This document shows positions 1 to 7,397 of a stretch of DNA of 64,000 nucleotides, piece by piece; the stretch's first letter is position 1, and every line of letters starts with the position of its first letter. The notes beneath the pieces were generated by a model. The model was not told the origin of the DNA. It worked only from the letters and a program-made list of their open reading frames with translations, and did no database searches. The stretch comes from Candidatus Pseudomonas phytovorans (GTDB lineage Bacteria; Pseudomonadota; Gammaproteobacteria; Pseudomonadales; Pseudomonadaceae): the NCBI GenBank assembly GCA_029202525.1, contig CP119325.1:509001-573000 (forward strand), written 5' to 3'. Position numbers and translations under genes: made by a program.

Positions 1-2
1 GG

Positions 3-167
3 TGCAGAACCGGGGAAGACAAGACTTGGAAGTGGATTGAGCTCATTGAAATCGATGTGATTTCTGATGAAGCGCTGACATACAGTCAATCGCTCAATCT
101 GACACGCTGGCAGGCTGACTATGTGAGCCTGAGAAGCGCCCCGGAACAGCCAATTCTTGACGATTGA
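3..167 (+). CDS. C-terminal end of an unidentified protein (5' part outside window)
   Basis: An open frame runs from the window edge to TGA at 165-167 and encodes about 54 residues ending in a Pro-Ile-Leu-Asp-Asp tail. The other two forward frames close early. The visible part is acidic and contains a tryptophan-rich stretch (TWKWIELIEID). It matches no family I recognise. Its position beyond tniQ makes it a likely cargo gene of the Tn7-like element. It is followed by a promoter on the same strand. Function unknown. Confidence 0.45.
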   Translation, partial: CRTGEDKTWKWIELIEIDVISDEALTYSQSLNLTRWQADYVSLRSAPEQPILDD

Positions 168-230
168 GCCACAACTCCTCATTTTTTCGGCCAAGAGCCT
201 GAAAATCAAAGGAAAAAATAGGGGGAGGGG

Positions 231-259
231 TTGACACCAGAATGATATGACGAGATACT
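231..259 (+). promoter_or_regulatory. Sigma-70-type promoter for the 61-codon gene
   Basis: A perfect -35 TTGACA (231-236) is followed after 17 bp by GATACT (254-259, 4 of 6 consensus bases). A second -10-like TATAAT at 260-265 is too far from this -35. Transcription would begin near 267 and give a leader of about 245 nt before the start codon at 512. Confidence 0.55.
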
Positions 260-456
260 TATAATTGCCGATAGTTATTTCTTTCGACAAAAAAGCCCAC
301 CAATGTTTGCAGCATTGGCAGGCCATTTGAACCGTGCACTGGATGTTTTTGCAGAACTCCAAAGCACAATTAGAAAACAAACCCGGAGGTCAGGTTTCCA
401 CACTCGGAAAGAGATTCTACGTACATCTTTATCTCTTTACAACACCTGCTTGACTA

Positions 457-506
457 GCGGCATTTGCAGATGCCGCAGGTATCTCCGGGTTCTCTCATTA
501 GGAGAT
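457..506 (+). promoter_or_regulatory. Structured 5' leader with a hairpin over the ribosome-binding site
   Basis: Two adjacent stem-loops are visible just before the start codon at 512. The first pairs GCGGCA (457-462) with TGCCGC (471-476) over an 8-nt loop. The second pairs ATCTCC (481-486) with GGAGAT (501-506) over a 14-nt loop. The 3' arm of the second contains the Shine-Dalgarno sequence GGAG of the downstream gene, so translation could depend on opening this helix. What opens it is unknown. A 70-codon frame at 303-515 crosses the leader but has no ribosome-binding site. Confidence 0.45.
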
Positions 507-511
507 CCCGT

Positions 512-697
512 ATGACCATGATTTGCAGACCCTTCATTACCCTCCGCAACGGCAAACGCCTTTTTGCACACGAGGTTGGTAAAACCGCGTTCTGCTTTGA
601 GGTAGATGAAGTTCGGAAGGCTAAGCCACCTGAAGGGGCCGGTGAGCAAGGTACGCTCGACCTTGGGGATGAAGACGTACCTTCCAAGCCTCACTGA
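512..697 (+). CDS. Small hypothetical protein, 61 aa
   Basis: This is a 61-residue protein starting at the ATG at 512, five bases after GGAGA (501-505). It has a hydrophobic/basic N-terminal half (residues 1-30, with the stretch FITLRNGKRLFAHEVGK) and a charged, proline- and glycine-containing C-terminal half rich in Glu and Asp. There is no signal peptide or membrane segment. The gene is a well-formed single unit: promoter at 231-259, structured leader, start codon, and a very strong terminator at 707-741. That makes it more credible than its length alone suggests. It is convergent with tniQ and probably rides in the Tn7-like element. I do not recognise the family. An antirestriction, regulatory or structural role cannot be distinguished from sequence. 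Confidence 0.6.
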   Translation: MTMICRPFITLRNGKRLFAHEVGKTAFCFEVDEVRKAKPPEGAGEQGTLDLGDEDVPSKPH

Positions 698-706
698 TGT
701 AACAAG

Positions 707-741
707 AAGCCCGGTAAGCGTCAGCTTACCGGGCTTTTTTT
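707..741 (+). terminator. Rho-independent terminator of the 61-codon gene
   Basis: A perfect 13-bp stem (707-719 with 724-736) encloses the loop GTCA and is followed by a run of seven T (735-741). It lies ten bases after the stop codon. Confidence 0.9.
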
Positions 742-1110
742 GCGCATCGAATTCAGCGGCTGATCGTTCTAGCGTCAATGCATTTTTATGGAGAGCTTCA
801 CAGAGAGCTCCAGGTTTGTGCTTATCTCAGCGGCAGGCGCTGCCGCAGTGGGCACGGCATGATCAGTAGCATTCGGTAGCGCTTGGTTTATCCACAGGAG
901 CACCACACCGCTGAGAATACGCGCGAGGGTGTTCTTTGAAATTGTGACGAAGGCATTGTGCATTTGGAGGTCCATTTCAGAAGTGGACACCTATTAAATA
1001 GCTCTCAAGGCCGTGCCACCACCACCCTGCGAAAATATGCTCAAGTCCCAGACTGGGACTTGAGGATTACCCACATAGATCCATCGACACCCTTTTCAGA
1101 GCCCGAGCTA
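742..1110. other. Intergenic stretch between the 61-codon gene and tniQ
   Basis: No convincing gene is present. The stretch contains one exact DnaA-box 9-mer TTATCCACA (888-896) and the perfect palindrome at 1041-1063. A 66-71 codon frame on the minus strand (775-990) has neither a ribosome-binding site nor a recognised product. Confidence 0.5.
1041..1063. repeat. Perfect 23-bp palindrome after tniQ
   Basis: Arms TCAAGTCCCAG (1041-1051) and CTGGGACTTGA (1053-1063) are separated by a single A. On the minus strand it lies about 50 bp after the tniQ stop and is followed by a short T-containing stretch, so it could end tniQ transcription. The near-zero loop also fits a protein-binding site or a cruciform. 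Confidence 0.6.
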
Positions 1111-2988
1111 TTAGGCCTGGACAGACGCATGTGCATCATGTGCGTCACTGCCGTGAGCGGTCCTCCACACAAGGTAGTCGGCCAATTTCTTGCTTCGGGA
1201 CCATACGTATTGTCGGCAGGAAGCATTCACCATTGTCGGGCCGGCAATGGGCCTGAACCGAATGTCCCATAGATGCCTGAGTGAGTCTCTCGGTGACATC
1301 CCCAAGTAAGCAGCAATCTCAGGGCCAAGGATGTACTTCTGTCTGAACGTTTCAATCGCCTTCGGAGTAACTCGGTGCTGGGTGCAACGGCCAATTTTCG
1401 CAGGATTACTTTTAAGCAGCCCCAAGCGGACACACGCGTAGGCGACTTCCTCCTTGACCCCCAGTATCGCTGCTGCTTGGGAAACCGATAATCCGGAGAA
1501 GTCAAAATCGCTTTCTCGGAAACGCTCCTGCATCCAGAGTGCGAGATCAGTTGACCTCACTAACAACTGACCCAAGGCCACTGACTCATCCTCATCGCTA
1601 CGATAAGCCTGTAGGGCGCCGGATTTGATTGCCTGAAGCAATTCAACGAGACCTCCGCCTGCGGGTAGATAATGCTTGGCAGTGAAATTGATCGTTAACA
1701 GCCCCGATTCAGTTACCAGGTCGACATCACCCGGCATCAACTCATCAAGCGAATCTCTAGACACAAACCATGGGCTGCGACCCACCTGGCGCTCGCCAAA
1801 GAATTCTAGAAGGCCGGCCGAAAGGAGTTGGCGGACGCGCGTCATGCTGAGACCGAGGATCTTAGAAGCCCCGCTCAACGTGACCGCCGCATGTCTGTGA
1901 TAAGACACCTCTTGAAGCTGTCCAAGGTGGACCACCCTCAGTAACCGCGAACCTCTCTTTTCCTCTCGGTGATCAATGAGCCCGCGCTGGCAGAGAGTCA
2001 CCACTGCGGCTCTCGATAAACCCATCGCCTTAGCCGCGGTTTGAAGGGGTACCCACAGATGATTTTCGACCGTCTGGTGGCTGAGGTACCGATTTCGATT
2101 CGACAACGGTGCCGACCATTCTTCCAGCAGATAAGACTCAAATTCGTCGCGGACGAAGCTGAAGCAAGCGGCACTCAAACTATGATGGATATCTCGATAG
2201 ATGGGACCAAAAGCGCTTGTCACTTTCCACTCTCCGGAACTGGAGTGAGCGTGCTTGAGGTCGCCGAGCAACTGCCTGAATGCGATTGGCCAATCCATGA
2301 GAATCCTGGCTGCTGCATCTGCCAACGTCCTTGAGACGCCCACTAAGGAAATTTCTGGCACCTTCAGTTGCATCAAGGTTTGAGCTCGCGTGCGCCGAAC
2401 AGCTAAACGCGCCGCGAGCTCATGCAGATCGTTGAAGGGTAGTCCTGAAAGTCCGCCAGCATTCGGCAAGGGCGGTGAGTAGAACGCATTCTCCAGCGCC
2501 GAGGACAGCCACTGGCACGGTTCGCTAGCTAACCGTGTGCATTCCTCAGCGCCAGGGCTAGCAAGCGAAAACCCGCATGCTTTGCATCTGTTATCGAGCA
2601 TCGAGTTATGACAGGTTTTCGAACTGCAATGTGGGCAGCAGTTTAAGAGTTCCGTTCGGTGGGAAGTACACGAGGTGACCAAAGTGATTTCCCAAGTTTC
2701 CTTCCAGTAGCCTCCCTCAGCCAGGCACTGCGCGCAGAACCTGACACTGCGCACCGACCAAATCTTAAAAGGCCTGGTTATGGGTGAGCGAAGCTCCACT
2801 GCCGCCTCATGCCAACTCCGCAGTGTACCACAATGGCGGATCCACTCTTTAACGTCAGAGTCATCCGCCTGCTTGAAAGCCCTGAGCGCGTCGGTACTGG
2901 TGAGCCCGTTAGCCCAGGCGAGCCGTTGCAAATAGCCTGAGAGGCTTTCGTCGTGATGAGGTCGAGGGTTAATTAGAAGACCAAACAT
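1111..2988 (-). CDS. tniQ: TniQ/TnsD-family target-selection protein
   Basis: This is the sequence-specific target selector of a Tn7-like transposon. It binds the attachment site and recruits the TnsC ATPase. The N-terminus has the typical TniQ opening (INPRPHHDESLSGYLQRLA, residues 7-25). A zinc-ribbon follows, with C85xxC88, C107/H110, C118xxC121 and C135xxC138. The C-terminal half carries at least four helix-turn-helix-like segments (about 315-337, 370-394, 499-525 and 552-575), each ending in a short leucine-rich recognition helix such as RQLLSAGLLEF. At 625 aa it is longer than Tn7 TnsD (about 508 aa), which places it with the TnsD-type selectors rather than short TniQ proteins. It is separated from tnsC by 77 bp on the same strand. 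The start fits the family although the upstream AGGA is very close to the ATG. Proximity to gyrB suggests that the target lies at the gyrB 3' end (inference). Confidence 0.88.
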   Translation of the reverse strand: MFGLLINPRPHHDESLSGYLQRLAWANGLTSTDALRAFKQADDSDVKEWIRHCGTLRSWHEAAVELRSPITRPFKIWSVRSVRFCAQCLAEGGYWKETWEITLVTSCTSHRTELLNCCPHCSSKTCHNSMLDNRCKACGFSLASPGAEECTRLASEPCQWLSSALENAFYSPPLPNAGGLSGLPFNDLHELAARLAVRRTRAQTLMQLKVPEISLVGVSRTLADAAARILMDWPIAFRQLLGDLKHAHSSSGEWKVTSAFGPIYRDIHHSLSAACFSFVRDEFESYLLEEWSAPLSNRNRYLSHQTVENHLWVPLQTAAKAMGLSRAAVVTLCQRGLIDHREEKRGSRLLRVVHLGQLQEVSYHRHAAVTLSGASKILGLSMTRVRQLLSAGLLEFFGERQVGRSPWFVSRDSLDELMPGDVDLVTESGLLTINFTAKHYLPAGGGLVELLQAIKSGALQAYRSDEDESVALGQLLVRSTDLALWMQERFRESDFDFSGLSVSQAAAILGVKEEVAYACVRLGLLKSNPAKIGRCTQHRVTPKAIETFRQKYILGPEIAAYLGMSPRDSLRHLWDIRFRPIAGPTMVNASCRQYVWSRSKKLADYLVWRTAHGSDAHDAHASVQA

Positions 2989-3065
2989 TCCTACACATCC
3001 ATGAAATTGAAGACATAAAGATCAGAGGAGTAGGGCCGGGCTACACCCAGCCCTCGTCATTAGCA

Positions 3066-4001
3066 CTAGTACTCTTCAACTTCCGCGAACGGCTCGTCCA
3101 TCCCAATCAGTGGCTGGAAATTGAAACTCGCACTGAAGGGGTTACGTTCCTCTGTGGCTCTGCTCCAAACCTCATCCTCGAACGCCTCAGCGAGCACGGG
3201 TAGCTCAATTCCTGCTAAGCCACGGCTTATGACCAGCCAGACGGCTCGATCCACGACCTTGATGAGGTAATCAATCAAGCCATAGGAGGCCAGGTGAAAG
3301 CGTTTGATCATTGTTGGCTCAATGAAACTCACCGTAGGAACAGGCAGTTCGCCCTGAATCGCCCCAAGAAGCATCACGAACTGGACTGAGGATTTGCCGG
3401 TCAAGGTGAAGCGGTCATAATCCACCGTGGCCGAAAACCTGCGGCGCAGTTGCTCGTTCGCTTTAAGTAAACGCTCAGTACGCTTCAGACCAAGCAAAAC
3501 GAACGTGATGCTCGTATCGTTCATCAAGCTCTTGATCCAGTCTGCTGTCTCATAAGCGCCGTGTCGGTGATAGTCGACCAGATGCTGTACCTCATCGAGC
3601 GCTACCACCTCCACACCGAGATTCTTCAAGAGCAGGACCACACGGGCAAATTTAACCTCGCCAGAATGTCCCCGCGCTGTTGCGAATGGATCCTTAAGCG
3701 CTGCCAGCATCGCTGCCGCGAGACTCTTCTTGGTGGGCGACGAAGGTATCTCTACAAACAAAACAGTCCGTTTTTCTGAATCAATGCTGCCGGCATCCTC
3801 TAATGACCGGATGTATTCCATGATCAGAGTGCTTTTGCCTACGCCACTAGGGCCCTGAATCAGTAAACCGTTACTGGTCCCGGCACGCCGACTATCGGCG
3901 TGAACCTCGCTGAGACGGGTCAACGCTCGTACCGCCTGGGAGCTGTGGATAAACCTGTGTCGTAGCGAGAAGGTGAGTTTTGGCGACTCAGAGACATTCA
4001 T
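3066..4001 (-). CDS. tnsC: TnsC/TniB-type AAA+ ATPase of transposition
   Basis: This is the ATP-dependent regulator that links the target selector to the transposase. The Walker A motif GPSGVGKST lies at residues 50-58 and the Walker B motif VVALDEVQH at 133-140, followed by an arginine-rich sensor region (KRTERLLKANEQLRRRF). At 311 aa it is closer to TniB and the compact TnsC proteins than to the 555-aa TnsC of Tn7, and it lacks long N- and C-terminal extensions for TnsA/TnsB contacts. Its start overlaps the tnsB stop by 4 bp (ATGA type), which indicates translational coupling. The coding sequence contains one exact DnaA-box 9-mer (3944-3952). Confidence 0.9.
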   Translation of the reverse strand: MNVSESPKLTFSLRHRFIHSSQAVRALTRLSEVHADSRRAGTSNGLLIQGPSGVGKSTLIMEYIRSLEDAGSIDSEKRTVLFVEIPSSPTKKSLAAAMLAALKDPFATARGHSGEVKFARVVLLLKNLGVEVVALDEVQHLVDYHRHGAYETADWIKSLMNDTSITFVLLGLKRTERLLKANEQLRRRFSATVDYDRFTLTGKSSVQFVMLLGAIQGELPVPTVSFIEPTMIKRFHLASYGLIDYLIKVVDRAVWLVISRGLAGIELPVLAEAFEDEVWSRATEERNPFSASFNFQPLIGMDEPFAEVEEY

Positions 4002-5959
4002 GGTTTGTTACTCCCTGCAGGCGAACGAACCGAAACTTTGAAAGCAGCAGCGGGTGGTATGTGATCAATGGAATCGTCGCCCCATTCCATTTCGCCGAGT
4101 ACTTTAGGAGGAGGCCCGATCTCGCTCTTGCGACCTTCTTTATCAATTTTGGCTCGGGCAGCTTCGCGTCTCTGCCTGAGCTTCTGCGAAAGGCGAGCCT
4201 CTTCGACATCCTCCATGATTTCCTGATAGCACTGGTGAGTAGCTTCGAAGCTGGGTTGCTCACCGTATTTCTCCCGCAGTGCTTTTTCTGCAACCCTCCA
4301 CAGCTCCCGGCTCTTGCCAACCATGCGCTCGTCTTTAGCTGGTACTTGAAAGAACAAGTTTCTGAAGCGATCGTGCACCCAAACGTGTCCGGCCTCATCG
4401 CGATAACGAACGTTAACCTTCTCACCCTCTGCCAGACGCATACGCAGTTCCGCGAGCTCCGTGGAGTGATAGAACAACTTTCCAATCTCGACTCCGTAAT
4501 GGTGAACCTTCACCGAGCTGCGCTTGGCCAAGATGCATTCCAACGAATCTAGGTCGACGGGGAGTGAGATGACGTGATTCGCCTCGCTGGTCGCCCAGAC
4601 CTGGGCAGGAGTCAGCATCGCTAGTCCCCGGTGCGGCGTTTGGTGATAACCATCCACGATCCATTTCACCAGCACCGCTTCCAGTTGGGGCAGAGTGAAG
4701 CAAGCATTCTTCTCTGAGTCGTAGTCACCACGTTGTTGAATATTCGAGAAGGTGGTCCCAGGTAGGTTATGAATCAGCCCCAGGTTCTGGGTACTGAAAA
4801 AACGTTCTACCGCACCTTTCTTCTGAGGAGCCCTGGAAGCGGGGTACATAATCTCAATACCCAGTTCGTTGAACCCCATGATGAGATCACCAGCGTGAAA
4901 TTCAGCTGCGTTGTCCGGAACGATCCGTGTCGGTAAGCCTCGGGCCCACCATTCATTCCGCACCTTAGGAAAGCGCGTGAGCAGCTCGGCTTTGGGACGA
5001 ATAGCGCGCTCAATGACCCGAAGAACGGTCTCTGTGTTCGGCGCCGAGAGGTGAAGCAGATAGCCCATCACCATCCGGGAGAATCGGTCCATGACAATCG
5101 TCAGGTAGGGGCGTCCGATACAGAGTCCCGTGGTTTCATCCACCAGCTGTACGTCTAGTTGAGTGTGATCAATCTCCCACCGCTCCAAGATCTCATGAAC
5201 GCGCAGCATACCTATGGCCGTACGGTGTTTTTGCTTGGCGGCGTGTTTCCCTAACCTGGCCTCATCAACCAGGTATGGATCCAGCCGTGCGAGGTACCTT
5301 CGGACGGTCATTCCACATGGCATCTTTAGCTGATCGGAAGGCAATCGAGACAGGTTTTTCTGCTTCACTCGATCTTGGAACTCAGCTATGACCTTGCTGG
5401 CAGTAGGAAGCGTCGGCTTAAGGTAATGCTCTGCGATCACATCCCCGAGTATCGCCTCCAGCTCTCCTTGTATCGAGGGAGCTCGCCCCTTAAGGGCATG
5501 CTGAGGGATGAGCTTTATGACATTGTCACTTATGTATTTTGACGCCCATCGGCGAATGGTTGATATCGAGGGTGCACAAGCATCTCCAATTTTCTTGGCG
5601 ATTTTCCTGAGCTCTTCGAACATATCTTCTTCACTCGGCAGCTTGTGTTGGCCACGCCCAGTAAGGGCATTCAGATACTTGCGTCGACGCAATGCCTCAT
5701 CTCCGTGCTTTTTTGGGAAACACGAAATATCTGGAGGGATGTTCCGGACATACGGAACCCTCCCGAGGTAAGGCTGATCAGCAGTGACCTCAATCTCACG
5801 CCTTTCATAGCCCTGATAAAACTCTTTCTCGGACAGCTTCGTGGGTTCGCCGAGCTCATCGAAAAAGAGCAATCTCCGGTCGATGAGCCTCTTCTCAAGG
5901 ACCATCAGGACGCCACGCACAATGACGACCAATTTCACCTTAAGGGAAAAGGTCTGCAT
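3998..5959 (-). CDS. tnsB: TnsB-family DDE transposase
   Basis: This is the transposase that binds the element ends and carries out 3'-strand cleavage and joining. With the chosen start the protein is 653 aa. The rve/DDE core shows D264 (WEIDHTQLD), D349 (RIVPDNAAEF) and E385 (KKGAVERFF); the last two are separated by 35 residues, as usual for retroviral-type integrases. An N-terminal helix-turn-helix region (about 110-150) precedes the core, and a Mu-type beta-barrel region follows it. The ATG at 5959 was chosen because it follows GGGAGG at a good distance; it lies inside the 3' end of tnsA, with a 20-bp overlap. Longer upstream frames have no ribosome-binding site. The arrangement points to one tnsABC transcript. 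Confidence 0.92.
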   Translation of the reverse strand: MQTFSLKVKLVVIVRGVLMVLEKRLIDRRLLFFDELGEPTKLSEKEFYQGYERREIEVTADQPYLGRVPYVRNIPPDISCFPKKHGDEALRRRKYLNALTGRGQHKLPSEEDMFEELRKIAKKIGDACAPSISTIRRWASKYISDNVIKLIPQHALKGRAPSIQGELEAILGDVIAEHYLKPTLPTASKVIAEFQDRVKQKNLSRLPSDQLKMPCGMTVRRYLARLDPYLVDEARLGKHAAKQKHRTAIGMLRVHEILERWEIDHTQLDVQLVDETTGLCIGRPYLTIVMDRFSRMVMGYLLHLSAPNTETVLRVIERAIRPKAELLTRFPKVRNEWWARGLPTRIVPDNAAEFHAGDLIMGFNELGIEIMYPASRAPQKKGAVERFFSTQNLGLIHNLPGTTFSNIQQRGDYDSEKNACFTLPQLEAVLVKWIVDGYHQTPHRGLAMLTPAQVWATSEANHVISLPVDLDSLECILAKRSSVKVHHYGVEIGKLFYHSTELAELRMRLAEGEKVNVRYRDEAGHVWVHDRFRNLFFQVPAKDERMVGKSRELWRVAEKALREKYGEQPSFEATHQCYQEIMEDVEEARLSQKLRQRREAARAKIDKEGRKSEIGPPPKVLGEMEWGDDSIDHIPPAAAFKVSVRSPAGSNKP

Positions 5960-6578
5960 GACGGTGCCCTCCCTGTAGGAAGATCGGGGAGTCAGTGTCG
6001 AGAGGCTTATTGAGTTCGATACCCACAATACCCAACCCAAGAAGACGCCAACCCGGCCTCTCACCTACAGCCAACAAAAGATCGGAAACATTCTTGGGGA
6101 CCTGGTCATTAAGGACAGTGAGCACCTCCTCAAGCTTCTCACCCGAAAGCACTGGACCTCGCCGGTGAGACATCAATCGACGAAGGTTGCTAGCAAGGGG
6201 CTCTTCTTCAATCAGCTTGTCAGTGACTACCGAAAAGTTACGGCCGGTAGATATGAAATGGCGTTCAGCTGTTTCCAGCCGATCTCTGACTCTGGCTATG
6301 TTTAGGCGTTCTTCCGGCTTCACCTCAAACCACCAGTCCCGCCCATCTGAGAGGAAAACTCGTACGTCGGGGTAGTATTTGAAATACCCCTGAGCTGAGG
6401 GAACACGCTCCTCACTAGGCTGAACGACGTAGCTGATGACCGCAGGCGACAGCTCAAGAAGCCGAAAAAAAGCACCCTCCAGCTGAGATTCCCAGGGCAC
6501 AGGCTTTTGATTTTTTAGCGATGGAAAATACCCGCGGTAGTGGTTAGACCGACGTGTGACTACCTTTCTCACCGTCAT
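5940..6578 (-). CDS. tnsA: TnsA-family endonuclease
   Basis: This restriction-enzyme-like nuclease makes the 5'-strand cuts at the transposon ends, which allows cut-and-paste movement together with TnsB. The 212-aa protein has a PD-(D/E)xK-type core: candidate acidic residues E30/E34, D71 in YYPDVRVF, and the E85-V-K87 pair in WWFEVKPEE. It is shorter than Tn7 TnsA (273 aa). The open frame extends 56 codons further upstream, but the ATG at 6578 follows a near-perfect GGAGGTG at 5-nt spacing and gives the normal N-terminus. It is the first gene of the tnsABC unit, and its promoter must lie in 6579-6850. Confidence 0.9.
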   Translation of the reverse strand: MTVRKVVTRRSNHYRGYFPSLKNQKPVPWESQLEGAFFRLLELSPAVISYVVQPSEERVPSAQGYFKYYPDVRVFLSDGRDWWFEVKPEERLNIARVRDRLETAERHFISTGRNFSVVTDKLIEEEPLASNLRRLMSHRRGPVLSGEKLEEVLTVLNDQVPKNVSDLLLAVGERPGWRLLGLGIVGIELNKPLDTDSPIFLQGGHRHADLFP

Positions 6579-7293
6579 GAAACACCTCCAAAAATCTCGA
6601 AACAAGCGCCGCCTCTGCGCCAAAAAAGCAGAGGCGCAGGGCAGGCTAAGGGAGGCCTTTCGACAGGCAACACTGTGCCGTCGAGTGGCCTCGCTAAGGT
6701 CGAAAAGATGGGAGAGGATTGACAGGGGCTTCGAAAAAGCAGACATTGCGGTTTCTCACGTCGCAAGTCCGCTTCGCTAAGCGCGGTCAGAACCTCTCGG
6801 TTTTGGTCGCGTTTTTCTACATTTTGGCCTCCACTTTCTGCTGGAATAGTCTGGATTTAATGACTAATCCGAATTTTCAGAGATCGCCTTGATCTCTTTC
6901 TTTCTAAGCAAGACGCTTGTCACCGCACCAGCAGTTTCGATTTGATCTTAGGTTTTTGCTTCAACTGTCTGATTGGCGTAGACATCCAATCTGCAATCTA
7001 AAAAATGCGGTCATAGATCTTATTCCAACACTCTATTGAAATCTACATTTAATCCAATTTGCCAGTTTCGTGTTTCTTACAGTTTCCTGTTATCCGTATT
7101 AAATTAATACAAGCAGATTTAATTAACTGCTTTTTAGATTTCACCGCATTATTAAAGACTTGCTGGGTTCGCTACTCCCTTCCAGATTCATCCGCCGAGC
7201 CCTTCGGCCTGATCTTCACTTCCACAATCCATACGCAGGCGGCCAGCCTCAGACCAGGCGTTGGGGGGCAGGGTGCCCACAGGAATTGGAAGC
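6579..7293. other. Transposon end region and junction with gyrB (no gene)
   Basis: About 700 bp without a credible gene. The segment 6800-7170 is clearly AT-richer than the surroundings and holds three same-orientation CAGTTTC motifs (6932-6938, 7063-7069, 7080-7086). On the transposon-inward strand these read GAAACTG and resemble the AAACTG core of Tn7 TnsB sites. From about 7180 to the gyrB terminator the DNA is GC-rich again and looks chromosomal. Possible element termini are ACA at 7079-7081 and GCCCACA at 7275-7281 (inward TGTGGGC, the same first seven bases as Tn7). Neither is proven. Confidence 0.5.
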
Positions 7294-7319
7294 AAAAAAA
7301 AGCCCGCTAATGCGGGCTT
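7294..7319 (-). terminator. Rho-independent terminator of gyrB
   Basis: On the minus strand, AGCCCGC and GCGGGCT (7301-7307 with 7312-7318) pair over a 4-nt loop and are followed by a run of T (the A-run at 7294-7300). It lies about 80 bp after the gyrB stop, and the Tn7-like element begins just beyond it. Confidence 0.88.
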
Positions 7320-7397
7320 GATGGTGACCGACGGATTTGGGCCCGCCCGGTCATCTATTTGTGAAAGCGTGCAGCTTTTCTGTGAACCTACACCTGA

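Larger units (their letters stand above)
1..7081. mobile_element. Tn7-like transposon, tnsA-proximal part (left side outside window)
   Basis: A tnsA-tnsB-tnsC-tniQ cluster reads leftwards from an AT-rich end region that lies beside gyrB. Known Tn7-family elements place tnsA next to the end that abuts the target gene, and the same arrangement is seen here. The right boundary is given provisionally at the ACA triplet at 7079-7081, just outside two copies of a CAGTTTC motif. The exact terminus and the target duplication are not proven because the other end lies beyond base 1. Genes left of tniQ (the 61-codon gene and a truncated reading frame) are presumed cargo. No tnsE-like gene is present in the window. 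Confidence 0.75.

Noticed and set aside
260..265. TATAAT as -10 element with TTGACA at 231
   Set aside because: The spacer would be 23 bp; the overlapping GATACT at 254-259 gives the normal 17 bp.
303..515. 70-codon frame in the leader of the small gene
   Set aside because: No ribosome-binding site, unusual composition, and it overlaps the structured leader and the start of a better-supported gene.
775..990. 71-codon minus-strand frame with a hydrophobic middle
   Set aside because: It starts with GTG, has no ribosome-binding site at GTG or at the internal ATG (975), and matches no known protein; kept only as an intergenic remark.
7059..7310. 83-codon plus-strand frame between tnsA and gyrB
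   Set aside because: It runs through the transposon end and the gyrB terminator, with no ribosome-binding site or recognisable product.
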